Source: Desulfonema limicola
GTDB taxonomy: Bacteria; Desulfobacterota; Desulfobacteria; Desulfobacterales; Desulfosalsimonadaceae
DNA length: 28,710 bases
NCBI GenBank assembly: GCA_020722245.1
Contig: DYLE01000004.1
Span: 1-28,710, forward strand
Direction of reading: 5' to 3'
In this document: one piece after another, positions 17,517 through 25,020 of the stretch
How the letters are laid out: the number at the start of each line of letters is the position of its first letter
Numbering within the stretch: position 1 is the first letter of the stretch
Program-made: the position numbers and the translations under genes
Notes under the pieces: model-generated
What the model was told of the DNA's origin: nothing
Database searches by the model: none
What the model saw: only the letters and a program-made list of their open reading frames with translations

Positions 17517-18435
17517 AAAATATTTGAGCGAGGTCTTCAGGGATCGGGTGCGTTTTGACGAACCCATGTCTGTTCATACCTCGCTGAAAATCGGCGGGCC
17601 GGCCGACGCCTATGTGATGCCGGTCCAAGAGGAGGAACTGGTCTTTCTGGTGGATCGTCTAAAAAAGGACGGGGTTTTTTACTGCGTTATGGGCGCCGGC
17701 ACAAACCTTCTGGTCCGGGATCAGGGTATTCGCGGGGTGGTGATTTCACTGGCCGAGGGCTTTACCAAAATCAGAAAAGCCGCCGGTGGGGCAAACCGGG
17801 TGGTTGCCCGGTCCGGCGCGAGGCTGGCCGCGGTTTGCCGCTATGCCCTGAAGCATTCCCTTTCTGGAATGAATTTTGCTCTGGGGATTCCCGGCAGCGT
17901 GGGCGGGGCCGTGACCATGAACGCCGGGACCGGCCTGGGGAGCATGGCCGGGGTGGTCGAGAATCTTCGCATGCTATTTGACGACGGCGTTGCGATGAGC
18001 CTTGACAAATCCCGTATTCAATGGTCGTACCGCGGGTTTGCCATCGCCCGGCCGGGCCGGGATAAATCGGGTGAAGGGATTATTCTCGAGGCTGAGTTTT
18101 TGCTCTGTCCGGCCGATCCAAACCTCCTGAAAAAGGAAGCGCACTCCCTGATTCAAAAAAGAAAAACCACCCAGCCGTGGCGGGCGGCCAGCGCGGGCTG
18201 TTTTTTCAAAAACCCGGACTCGGGCGATTCCGCCGGCCGTCTGATCGATTCGGCCGGTTTAAAGGGATTTAGGGTCGGGGATGCAGAGGTTTCGAAAAAA
18301 CACGCAAACTTTATCGTAAACCGCGGCCATGCCTCGGCTGATGATATCCTCCGTTTGATGGAGGCGGTGCAGGAGCGGGTTTATAAGAACTTCAATCTCA
18401 AACTGGAGCCGGAGGTGAAAATTGTTGGTCAGTAG
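17500..18435 (+). CDS. murB: UDP-N-acetylenolpyruvoylglucosamine reductase MurB, Cys at the usual catalytic Ser position
   Basis: MurB reduces enolpyruvyl-UDP-GlcNAc to UDP-MurNAc with NADPH and FAD. The FAD-binding region includes HTSLKIGGPAD near the start and VMGAGTNLLVRD at 63-74. GIPGSVGGAVTMNAG and YRGF (177-180) follow. The active-site segment SAGCFFKNP (231-239) has Cys234 where E. coli-type enzymes have the proton-donating serine; the C-terminal LEPEV glutamate (303) is kept. The start is a choice among GTG 17500, ATG 17476 and TTG 17452. GTG was preferred because AGGA lies six bases upstream and the resulting 311-residue protein begins like other MurBs. It overlaps both murC and ftsQ. 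It is a type without large insertions. Confidence 0.93.
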   Translation: MNPGLKKYLSEVFRDRVRFDEPMSVHTSLKIGGPADAYVMPVQEEELVFLVDRLKKDGVFYCVMGAGTNLLVRDQGIRGVVISLAEGFTKIRKAAGGANRVVARSGARLAAVCRYALKHSLSGMNFALGIPGSVGGAVTMNAGTGLGSMAGVVENLRMLFDDGVAMSLDKSRIQWSYRGFAIARPGRDKSGEGIILEAEFLLCPADPNLLKKEAHSLIQKRKTTQPWRAASAGCFFKNPDSGDSAGRLIDSAGLKGFRVGDAEVSKKHANFIVNRGHASADDILRLMEAVQERVYKNFNLKLEPEVKIVGQ

Positions 18436-19285
18436 GCGTGTTCGAAAAAACCGTTACAAGAAAAGGCCTGAGGACCGGATCCATGCGATCGGATTCAAAC
18501 AGGTCGGCGCGGCTTTTCTGGGGGTTCTGGTGGGCATCAGCCTGATCGCGGCCATGAGCCTGATGTTTATCTTCGGCTATGATGTGCTGACCCAGTGTGA
18601 CTATTTTACGGCCAAAACCATTTCCGTTCAAGGCCAGTCACGGCTTTCGGCCGGGCAGGTCCTGGATGCCGCCGGCATTAAAAAGGGGGAGAATATTTTT
18701 TCCGTCAACCTTCAGAAGATCCGCAAAAGGCTTCTGGCCCATCCCTGGATCGCCGAAGCCGAGGTGTCCCGGGGATTCCCATCCTCTTTGGCCATTAAAA
18801 TAAAGGAGCACAAACCCATCGCGGTGCTGGATTTCGGCCGGTATTTTCTCGTCAACACCCAAGGGGGGATATTCAAGGAGGCCTCCGGTCAAGAGGCCGA
18901 GGGGCTTCCGGTGGTTTCCGGAATCGATTACTCGGACTGGAAGGTTGCGGATTTGCCGGAGACCCCGATTTTTGCCTCGGTCATGGAGGTGCTGCGTCTT
19001 GGGAAGTCTGCTGAATCGGTGCTTCCGGTCCGCAGCATTCAAAGGATTCATGTGGACCGGGAGATGGGGTTGACCCTGGAGACCTGCGGGCCAATTTCGA
19101 AAATAAGCCTCGGCTTTGGAAACCTTGAAGCCAAATACGACCGGCTGGCCCGAATATGCGCCTATATCGATCAGAACAACGGCGTTCCCGCGCTTCGGGC
19201 GATTGACTTAAGAAACCCGGAGCGGATCGTGGCATGCCCTGTGGAAGGGGAATCCCCCGGTGATGAGGATAAAAAGGAGGTTTGA
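18422..19285 (+). CDS. ftsQ: Cell division protein FtsQ
   Basis: FtsQ is the bitopic divisome protein that recruits FtsL and FtsB. A basic cytoplasmic stretch (1-27) precedes one transmembrane helix (about 28-53). The periplasmic POTRA domain follows at about 61-131, with ISVQGQSRLSAGQVL and HPWIAEAEVSRGFPSSL, then the FtsQ beta domain. Length is 287 residues. Translation appears to start at one of two consecutive TTG codons (18422 or 18425); GGAGGTG at 18411-18417 is spaced best for the second. The gene overlaps the murB end by 14 bases. A ddl gene often precedes ftsQ but is absent here. Confidence 0.92.
   Translation: MLVSRRVRKNRYKKRPEDRIHAIGFKQVGAAFLGVLVGISLIAAMSLMFIFGYDVLTQCDYFTAKTISVQGQSRLSAGQVLDAAGIKKGENIFSVNLQKIRKRLLAHPWIAEAEVSRGFPSSLAIKIKEHKPIAVLDFGRYFLVNTQGGIFKEASGQEAEGLPVVSGIDYSDWKVADLPETPIFASVMEVLRLGKSAESVLPVRSIQRIHVDREMGLTLETCGPISKISLGFGNLEAKYDRLARICAYIDQNNGVPALRAIDLRNPERIVACPVEGESPGDEDKKEV
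19274..19280 (+). promoter_or_regulatory. Ribosome-binding site that fixes a GTG start for ftsA
   Basis: AAGGAGG lies six bases before GTG 19287, a near-ideal Shine-Dalgarno. It decides against the in-frame GTG/ATG pair at 19260/19263, which lie inside ftsQ and upstream of this site. Confidence 0.75.
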
Positions 19286-19286
19286 C

Positions 19287-20513
19287 GTGAAGCGCCGTGA
19301 TGAAATCGTGGTGGGCCTGGATATCGGCACGACCAAAATCTGCACCGTTGTCGCCGAGCTAAAGGATGAGGAGGTGAACATTATCGGAATCGGGAGTCAT
19401 CCCTCCGTGGGGTTGCGCAAGGGGGTGGTGGTCAATATCGAATCCACCGTGGAATCCATAAAAAAGGCCGTGGAGGAGGCCGAGCTGATGGCCCGCTGTG
19501 AAATCTCATCGGTCTATGCGGGGATCGCAGGGGGGCATATCACGGGTTTCAACAGCAACGGCATCGTCGCCATAAAAGGGGATGAGATCACCCAGGCGGA
19601 CGTGGATCGGGTGATCGGAGCGGCGCGGGCCGTGGCGATTCCCATGGATCGCGAGGTGATACACGTGCTGCCCCAGGAGTTTATCGTGGACGGGGAAGGC
19701 GGGATCAACAACCCCGTGGGGATGGCCGGCGTGCGCCTGGAGGCCAAGATCCACATCGTCACCGGCGCGGTGACCTCTGCCCAGAACATCGTCAAATGCG
19801 CCAACAAGGCCGGTCTGGATGTCTGCAATATCATCCTTGAGCCCATCGCCTCCAGCGAGGCGGTGATGACCGCCCAGGAAAAGGAGGTGGGAACCGGGCT
19901 TATCGATATCGGCGGCGGCACCACGGATCTGGCCATCTTTTCGGGCAACAACATTCGGCACACCTTTGTTCTGGCCATCGGCGGGAACAACATGACCAAC
20001 GATATATCTATCGGGCTTCGGACCACCATGGCCGAGGCGGAAAGGATCAAGCTGAAGCATGGCACCTGCCTTTCCGATCAGGTCAAGAACGATGAAACCA
20101 TCGAGATCGCGGATATCAGCGGTCGGGCCGGCCGCAGGCTTCCCCGGCAGATACTGGCCGAGATTTTACAGCCGCGGGTGGAAGAAATATTCAGCCTGGT
20201 CAAACGGGAGATTCATCGGGCCGGTATGAACAACATGCTCGTCTCCGGCATTATTCTGACCGGAGGGTCCGCGCTTCTGGAGGGAATCGCAGAGGTCGCG
20301 GAGTCGGTGTTTGAGCTTCCGGTCCGCGTGGGCACCCCGCAAGGTATCAGCGGGCTGGTGGATGTGGTCAACAACCCCATGTACGCCACCGGGGTCGGGC
20401 TGGTGATGTACGGGGCAAAAAACCAGGAAAAAAAGAAGTTCAGGATTAGGGATGCAAACATCTTCCATCGGATCATGAAACAGATGAAGGGATGGTTCAA
20501 GGAGATCATTTAA
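19287..20513 (+). CDS. ftsA: Cell division protein FtsA (actin-like Z-ring tether)
   Basis: FtsA binds ATP, polymerises, and ties FtsZ filaments to the membrane. The phosphate-1 loop VGLDIGTTKICTVV is at about residues 8-21. The second phosphate loop is GLIDIGGGTTDLAIF, and the adenosine region is GIILTGGSALLEG. The C-terminal end, HRIMKQMKGWFKEII, is an amphipathic helix that matches the membrane-targeting sequence of the family. From GTG 19287 the protein has 408 residues and begins MKRRDEIVVGLD. It starts one base after the ftsQ stop. Confidence 0.95.
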   Translation: MKRRDEIVVGLDIGTTKICTVVAELKDEEVNIIGIGSHPSVGLRKGVVVNIESTVESIKKAVEEAELMARCEISSVYAGIAGGHITGFNSNGIVAIKGDEITQADVDRVIGAARAVAIPMDREVIHVLPQEFIVDGEGGINNPVGMAGVRLEAKIHIVTGAVTSAQNIVKCANKAGLDVCNIILEPIASSEAVMTAQEKEVGTGLIDIGGGTTDLAIFSGNNIRHTFVLAIGGNNMTNDISIGLRTTMAEAERIKLKHGTCLSDQVKNDETIEIADISGRAGRRLPRQILAEILQPRVEEIFSLVKREIHRAGMNNMLVSGIILTGGSALLEGIAEVAESVFELPVRVGTPQGISGLVDVVNNPMYATGVGLVMYGAKNQEKKKFRIRDANIFHRIMKQMKGWFKEII

Positions 20514-20544
20514 GCGTCGAGGGTATAAACCGTAACTATGTTGC

Positions 20545-20553
20545 AAGGAGGTG
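20545..20553 (+). promoter_or_regulatory. Ribosome-binding site that fixes the ftsZ start
   Basis: AAGGAGGTG precedes ATG 20558 with about six bases between the GGAGG core and the start. An in-frame start at 20492 lies inside ftsA and would add 22 residues not seen in FtsZ. Confidence 0.75.
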
Positions 20554-20557
20554 GGGA

Positions 20558-21793
20558 ATGAAGTTCACGTATGTCGAAAACGACAAATCGGCGAAGATCA
20601 AGGTCATTGGGGTTGGCGGCGGCGGAGGGAACGCCATCAACAACATGATTCACGAAAACCTTCAGGGGGTTCAGTTCATTGCCGCCAACACGGACGCCCA
20701 GGCCCTGGCCAGCTCCAAGGCGGAGCTGAAGATTCAACTCGGTGAGGCCTTGACCGGCGGGCTGGGCGCAGGGGCGAATCCGGGCGTGGGAAGGGATGCG
20801 GCCCTGGAATCCGCAGAGGTTTTAAAACAGGCCTTAGCCGACAGCCACATGGTGTTTATCGCCGCAGGGCTCGGCGGCGGAACAGGCACCGGAGCCGCTC
20901 CGGTGATTGCCGAAATATGCAAGGAAATCGGGGCGTTGACCGTGGCCGTGGTCACCAAGCCGTTCCGGTTTGAGGCCCGAAAGCGAAGCAAGCAGGCCGA
21001 GGAAGGAATCGCCCGCCTGAAGGAGGTGGCGGATACGGTCATCACCATACCCAATGATCGGCTGCGGGGACTGGCCTCCAAAAAATCGACCCTGGTGGAT
21101 ATGTTTAAAAAGGCCGACGAGATCCTTCATCATTCGGTGAAGGGGATCACCGATCTGATCATCCGGCCGGGCCTGGTCAACCTGGATTTTGCGGATGTAA
21201 AGGCCATCATGTCCAAGGCGGGAATGGCGATCATGGGGATCGGCATTTCCAGCGGGGAAAACAGGGCGCTGGAAGCGGCGGAACGGGCGATCTCGCATCC
21301 GCTGCTTGAGGACAACTCCATTGTGGGCGCCCGGGGGGTTCTGATCAATATCACCTGCGGCATGGATCTGACCATGGAGGAGACCATCGAGGCCTCTGAA
21401 CGGATCTACAACGAGGTCGGGGATGACGATGTGGAGATCATCTGGGGAACCGCGGTGGACGACAGCATCGGGGATGAACTCCGGGTGACCGTGATCGCCA
21501 CAGGTATCGGGGACGGAAAGATCCAGATGCCGAAAACCTCTAAAAATCCGGCGATCAAGGAGGTCTGCCGGGGGGTGGTTCGCACCCCGACTCCTGAAGA
21601 ACTGAAATACTTTGAGGATGAACTGGTACGGCCGGCGTATCTCCGTAAAAAAGAGGTGGCCAAGGAGGGTATCCCCGCATCCAAAGCGGCTGTGAAAGAT
21701 GCAGCCAATCCCTCTTCTTCATCCTATACCATACTGGATGACCCGGATGTGGATTATGACACCCCCACCTTTTTAAGGAGGAAGGCGGATTAG
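20558..21793 (+). CDS. ftsZ: Cell division GTPase FtsZ
   Basis: FtsZ is the tubulin-like GTPase that forms the Z ring. The N-terminal GTP-binding motif VIGVGGGGGNAINNM lies at about 16-30, and the tubulin signature GGGTGTG at 106-112. The T7 region NLDFADVKAIM, which completes the active site of the neighbouring subunit, is present. A variable linker rich in Ala, Ser and Lys leads to the conserved tail YDTPTFLRRKAD, which binds FtsA. Length is 411 residues. It lies 44 bases after ftsA and is the last gene of the cluster, followed by a terminator about 75 bases on. Confidence 0.97.
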   Translation: MKFTYVENDKSAKIKVIGVGGGGGNAINNMIHENLQGVQFIAANTDAQALASSKAELKIQLGEALTGGLGAGANPGVGRDAALESAEVLKQALADSHMVFIAAGLGGGTGTGAAPVIAEICKEIGALTVAVVTKPFRFEARKRSKQAEEGIARLKEVADTVITIPNDRLRGLASKKSTLVDMFKKADEILHHSVKGITDLIIRPGLVNLDFADVKAIMSKAGMAIMGIGISSGENRALEAAERAISHPLLEDNSIVGARGVLINITCGMDLTMEETIEASERIYNEVGDDDVEIIWGTAVDDSIGDELRVTVIATGIGDGKIQMPKTSKNPAIKEVCRGVVRTPTPEELKYFEDELVRPAYLRKKEVAKEGIPASKAAVKDAANPSSSSYTILDDPDVDYDTPTFLRRKAD

Positions 21794-21869
21794 GCTGGTA
21801 AACAGCTCGGTCGGCCATTCCCCAGGGGCGTAACACGGTGACTTTCGACGGAATGCGTTTCTCCACCCA

Positions 21870-21893
21870 GGGCCGGAATGTCCGGCCCTTTTT
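21870..21893 (+). terminator. Rho-independent terminator of the dcw cluster
   Basis: GGGCCGGA and TCCGGCCC form a perfect 8-bp GC-rich stem around a 3-base loop (ATG), followed at once by TTTTTAATTT. It lies about 75 bases after the ftsZ stop. The stretch between ftsZ and the stem shows no gene or recognised RNA element. Confidence 0.85.
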
Positions 21894-21939
21894 AATTTAA
21901 TTTCTTGAAATTACTGTATTATTGGTTCAAATAAATCCC

Positions 21940-21968
21940 TTGACAAAAAAGCCCGCAATGGCTATACC
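21940..21968 (+). promoter_or_regulatory. Sigma70-type promoter of the cytochrome-rnf operon
   Basis: TTGACA (21940-21945) and TATACC (21963-21968) are separated by 17 bases, the optimal spacing. It lies after the dcw terminator and before the cytochrome gene, in otherwise AT-rich DNA. Transcription would begin near 21975, leaving a leader of about 80 bases that contains a terminator-like hairpin. Confidence 0.6.
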
Positions 21969-22006
21969 CTGGCACGGTTTTTACGCTGTTTTTAAAACAA
22001 AAAGAC

Positions 22007-22034
22007 AGGCGATGGAATGCGCATCCGCCTTTTT
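22007..22034 (+). terminator. Terminator-like hairpin in the leader of the cytochrome-rnf operon
   Basis: AGGCGATG (22007-22014) pairs with CATCCGCCT (22022-22030) through one bulged base, with a 7-base loop, followed by TTTTTCTTTT. A run of A precedes it, so it could act on both strands. It lies between the predicted promoter and the cytochrome start at 22058, so it is either an attenuator or a second terminator for read-through from ftsZ. No leader peptide or riboswitch aptamer is recognisable in the roughly 30 bases upstream. Confidence 0.5.
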
Positions 22035-22057
22035 CTTTTGAAAGGGATCCTCGGAAG

Positions 22058-22693
22058 ATGCGTTCAAAAAATGAACTTTGGATCGGTTATGCGGTCGCGG
22101 TGATCTGCCTTCTGGTGGGGGTGTTCTGTTACAGCATCCTGCCGGCCAAACCGCCGGAATCTCCCCTGAGGGTGATGTTTTCAGGCATGGGTGGGAATGT
22201 GTTGTTTCATCACCAGACTCACATCGCTGATTACGGTCTGGCCTGCAAGGACTGTCATCATTCCGTCATCGGGAGTCCGACCGATACGCCGGATTCCTGC
22301 GAAAGCTGCCATTTGAAAGAGAGCGTGTATACCCCTGCCCTGGGGAAAAACGGGGTGTTTGATCACCCGGCCCACAGCGAGGATTACGGGTTGAACTGCT
22401 CGGACTGTCATCACACCTATGCCGAAGGGGATTCCGGTGAACCCGAGGCCTGCGGGACCTGTCATAACCCGGAGTCCGAGGATGGGTCCATGCTGGGCCG
22501 GGTCGATGCCTTTCATAAACAGTGTATAGAATGCCATGAGGCTTCCGGGGTGACCCCGGGCGGGTCCGACTGCGCTGAATGTCACAAGCCCAGGCCGCGC
22601 AAGGACGCGTTTCATGACCAGTGTATGAACTGCCATGAGGATTCGGGCGCGGGTCCCGGTCGTGCCGACTGCACCACCTGCCATGGGTATTAG
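22058..22693 (+). CDS. Membrane-anchored octahaem c-type cytochrome (cytochrome c3-like)
   Basis: The 211-residue protein has one N-terminal hydrophobic helix (about 8-29), then a periplasmic part with eight CxxCH haem-attachment motifs at Cys63, 81, 114, 132, 156, 172, 189 and 205. There are two repeat types. The first two units share F-x-H-x-x-H-x-x-DYGL-x-C-x-DCHH, followed by a second haem motif, with extra histidines suited to bis-His ligation as in cytochrome c3/c7. The last two share DAFH-x-QC-x-x-CHE, then an SG-x-x-PG linker and a second haem motif. It stands first in the rnf operon, 73 bases before rnfC. A similar arrangement, with a multihaem cytochrome beside rnf, is known from Methanosarcina acetivorans (MmcA). 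It probably carries electrons between Rnf and periplasmic partners; direction and partner are not known. Confidence 0.88.
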   Translation: MRSKNELWIGYAVAVICLLVGVFCYSILPAKPPESPLRVMFSGMGGNVLFHHQTHIADYGLACKDCHHSVIGSPTDTPDSCESCHLKESVYTPALGKNGVFDHPAHSEDYGLNCSDCHHTYAEGDSGEPEACGTCHNPESEDGSMLGRVDAFHKQCIECHEASGVTPGGSDCAECHKPRPRKDAFHDQCMNCHEDSGAGPGRADCTTCHGY

Positions 22694-22766
22694 GCCGGAA
22701 ACCGGGCGGTTATTTCAGATTCAGATCATTTTGATAAATCAAAGGCAAGCAGTTAAAGGTTGATCC

Positions 22767-24059
22767 ATGAGGAGACGGACGTTTTTCGGGTTTGTGAAAT
22801 CGAAACTAAGGTATACCACTGTTGATGAAACCCTGCCGGAACCCGTGGCTGTTGCGCCGTCGGAGAGGGTGACCCTGTTTTTCGATCAGCCGTATATTCC
22901 GGGCGAGAAGCTTTCGCTTCATCCCGGTGACCCGGTCAAAAAAGGGGAGCGGCTGTCTCTGACAAAGGACGCGGGGGGTTATGCCCTTGCGCCAAAATCC
23001 GGACGGATTGAAAATATCTCCGGTTTTCTCGGAATTGGGGGCCGGCGGTTTACGACCGTCACCCTCGCCATTGATGATGAGGCCCACCAGACCCTGGATG
23101 AGGGGTTCAAAAGTGTGTATCAGTCGCCCAGCCTTAAAAACGCAAGGGAGTTTCTGGCAGGGCTTCCCGGCAAGCCGAACCTGGAGGTGTTTTTTAACCC
23201 CCAACGGCCGGTTAAATCCATCGTGGTGCTGGGGGTGGACAGCGACCTTGTCGGCGTCACCAACCAGTATTTTGTCAACAATGCCATTGTCGCCATCAAA
23301 ACAGGGATCGATACCCTGCGTCAGATTTCGGGGATTCACGAGGTTATCCTTGTGGTTCCCCATTATCTCTTCAAGGTTGCCGGCGCAGCCGGGGCCACTA
23401 TTAAAACCGTGGATTCGGCATACCCTTCGGCCCATCCCGAGCTGATCATGCGGTATATCCTGTCCGAACAGTCAACCCCAGATGTTGAACCCCCCTCCGA
23501 TGATGGGGTTGCTGTCTTTACGGCTGAGGCGGTGGTGGCCATCGGTTCCGCCTATAAGACCGGCTTTCTTCCTCTGGAAAAGATCGTCTGTTTTGTATCC
23601 AAGGATGAAACCCGGCGGCTGATCTCGGTTCCCATCGGAACTCCAGTAAAAGATATCGCGGAGGCCTTTCATGAACCCATAGGGGAAGGGGACCGGGTAA
23701 TTTTCGGCGGCCCTATGACCGGGGTCTCGGTGTATTCGGATAATCATCCGGTTCTTGCGGACACGAACACGATCATGATTCAGGACCGGCGGCGGATCCC
23801 GGAGGTTCGGGACAACCCTTGCACCAACTGCGGCGCATGTGTCCGGGTCTGCCCTGTGAACGTCCCCGTGAACATGCTGATCCGGTTCCTCCAGGCCGGC
23901 AGGTATGAGGAGGCCGTGAGTCAGTGCGATCTGAATTGTTGCATTGAATGCGGGTTCTGCAGCTATGTGTGTGAGGCGAGGATTCCGATCTTTCAGTATA
24001 TTCACCTGGCGAAACTGACCCTGGCGGGCATGAACCCAGTGGAGAAAAATAATGGATAG
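22767..24059 (+). CDS. rnfC: Rnf complex subunit RnfC, divergent, without the usual FMN/NADH signature motifs
   Basis: RnfC is normally the peripheral cytoplasmic subunit that exchanges electrons with NAD(H) through FMN. This 430-residue protein has the N-terminal barrel region, with FDQPYIPGEKLSLHPGDPVKKGE, and the soluble-ligand-binding region with VIFGGPMTGV. Two [4Fe-4S] motifs lie near the C-terminus: Cys352, 355, 358, 362 and Cys392, 395, 398, 402. The glycine-rich GGAGFPT-type motif and the NGAECEP-type motif of canonical RnfC are not visible. Residues about 118-170, where they should fall, are divergent. It may therefore not bind FMN or NADH, and could instead serve a different carrier. 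The gene overlaps rnfD by 8 bases. Identity as RnfC is firm from context and cysteine pattern; its activity is open. Confidence 0.88.
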   Translation: MRRRTFFGFVKSKLRYTTVDETLPEPVAVAPSERVTLFFDQPYIPGEKLSLHPGDPVKKGERLSLTKDAGGYALAPKSGRIENISGFLGIGGRRFTTVTLAIDDEAHQTLDEGFKSVYQSPSLKNAREFLAGLPGKPNLEVFFNPQRPVKSIVVLGVDSDLVGVTNQYFVNNAIVAIKTGIDTLRQISGIHEVILVVPHYLFKVAGAAGATIKTVDSAYPSAHPELIMRYILSEQSTPDVEPPSDDGVAVFTAEAVVAIGSAYKTGFLPLEKIVCFVSKDETRRLISVPIGTPVKDIAEAFHEPIGEGDRVIFGGPMTGVSVYSDNHPVLADTNTIMIQDRRRIPEVRDNPCTNCGACVRVCPVNVPVNMLIRFLQAGRYEEAVSQCDLNCCIECGFCSYVCEARIPIFQYIHLAKLTLAGMNPVEKNNG

Positions 24060-25020
24060 CACGATTAAGCTCACCGTATCCCACGCGCCGTTCTGGCATA
24101 ACGGCAGCGGCATTTCTCAAAAAAGCTATAACATCCTTCTGGCCTGTCTTCTGGCCGTTATTCCGGGGATTTACCGCTACGGCTATCCGGCCCTCGGGGC
24201 GGTCACCCTTTCCATCGGATCGGCTGTTTTATGGGAGTTTTTAATGAACCTCGCCACCCGGCGGCCGGTTTCCATCGGGGACGGAAACGCCGCGGTCATC
24301 GGCATGCTGCTCGCCATGATGCTGCCGGCGGTGGTTCCCTGGTGGGTGGTGGTGATCGGCAGCTTTATTGCGGTGGTGATCGGAAAACAGATCTACGGCG
24401 GTATCGGCGGGAATCCGTTTAATCCGGTGGCGGTCGCCATGGCTATTCTGATGCTCTCCTGGAAAAATTTTCTGGATTTTAACACCGCGCTGGTGGGTTA
24501 CGGGTTTGCGTTCAATCCGGTGGATCCGCTGGTGCTGGCAAAATCCTTCGGGCCGGCAGCGGTGAAGGATTTCAAGCTGGGAGACCTTTTAATGGGAAGG
24601 CAGGTGGGCGGCATCGGCTCCAGCTTCGGCCTGGGCCTGATCATCGGCGGCATCTACCTGATGATCCGCGGGTTTATCCGATGGGAGATCGTCCTCTCTT
24701 TTCTGGTCGGCATATTTGCCTCGGCGCTTTGTTTTTATCTTTATAACCCCAATGTTTATGCCAGTCCGGGGTTTCATCTGCTGACCGGATACAGCCTGAT
24801 CGGCGCCTTTTTACTGGCAACCGAGGATTCCTCCTCTCCGGTCCATTTTCTCCCCATGATCATCTATGGCTGCCTGGGAGGAATGCTCACCGTTTTAATC
24901 CGCAACATCGGCTCCCATGTTGACGGGGTGGTGTTTGCGGTGCTGATCATCAACATTTTAAACCCCCTGCTTGACAAAATCCGGCCCAAGGCCCTGGGAA
25001 AGGTGGCCCATCATGCGTGA
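24052..25020 (+). CDS. rnfD: Rnf complex membrane subunit RnfD
   Basis: RnfD is a polytopic membrane subunit related to NqrB that contributes to ion translocation. The 322-residue protein has multiple hydrophobic helices, the family motif GGIGGNPFNPVAVA at 116-129, and DLLMGRQVGGIGSSFGLGLIIGG from about 178. The segment 151-177, where other RnfD proteins carry a threonine for covalent FMN (S/T-x-A-T-P-type motif), reads GFAFNPVDPLVLAKSFG and onward, with no such threonine. The start codon overlaps the rnfC end, and the stop overlaps the rnfG start. Identity is secure; the missing flavin site deserves checking. Confidence 0.93.
   Translation: MDSTIKLTVSHAPFWHNGSGISQKSYNILLACLLAVIPGIYRYGYPALGAVTLSIGSAVLWEFLMNLATRRPVSIGDGNAAVIGMLLAMMLPAVVPWWVVVIGSFIAVVIGKQIYGGIGGNPFNPVAVAMAILMLSWKNFLDFNTALVGYGFAFNPVDPLVLAKSFGPAAVKDFKLGDLLMGRQVGGIGSSFGLGLIIGGIYLMIRGFIRWEIVLSFLVGIFASALCFYLYNPNVYASPGFHLLTGYSLIGAFLLATEDSSSPVHFLPMIIYGCLGGMLTVLIRNIGSHVDGVVFAVLIINILNPLLDKIRPKALGKVAHHA

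Noticed and set aside
21794..21869. Possible structured RNA between ftsZ and its terminator.
   Set aside because: Only short weak pairings were seen, and no riboswitch or small RNA family could be recognised.
21970..21986. TGGCACG upstream of the cytochrome gene, resembling the -24 box of a sigma54 promoter.
   Set aside because: At the required spacing the -12 position reads AC instead of GC, and a well-spaced sigma70-type pair covers the same place.
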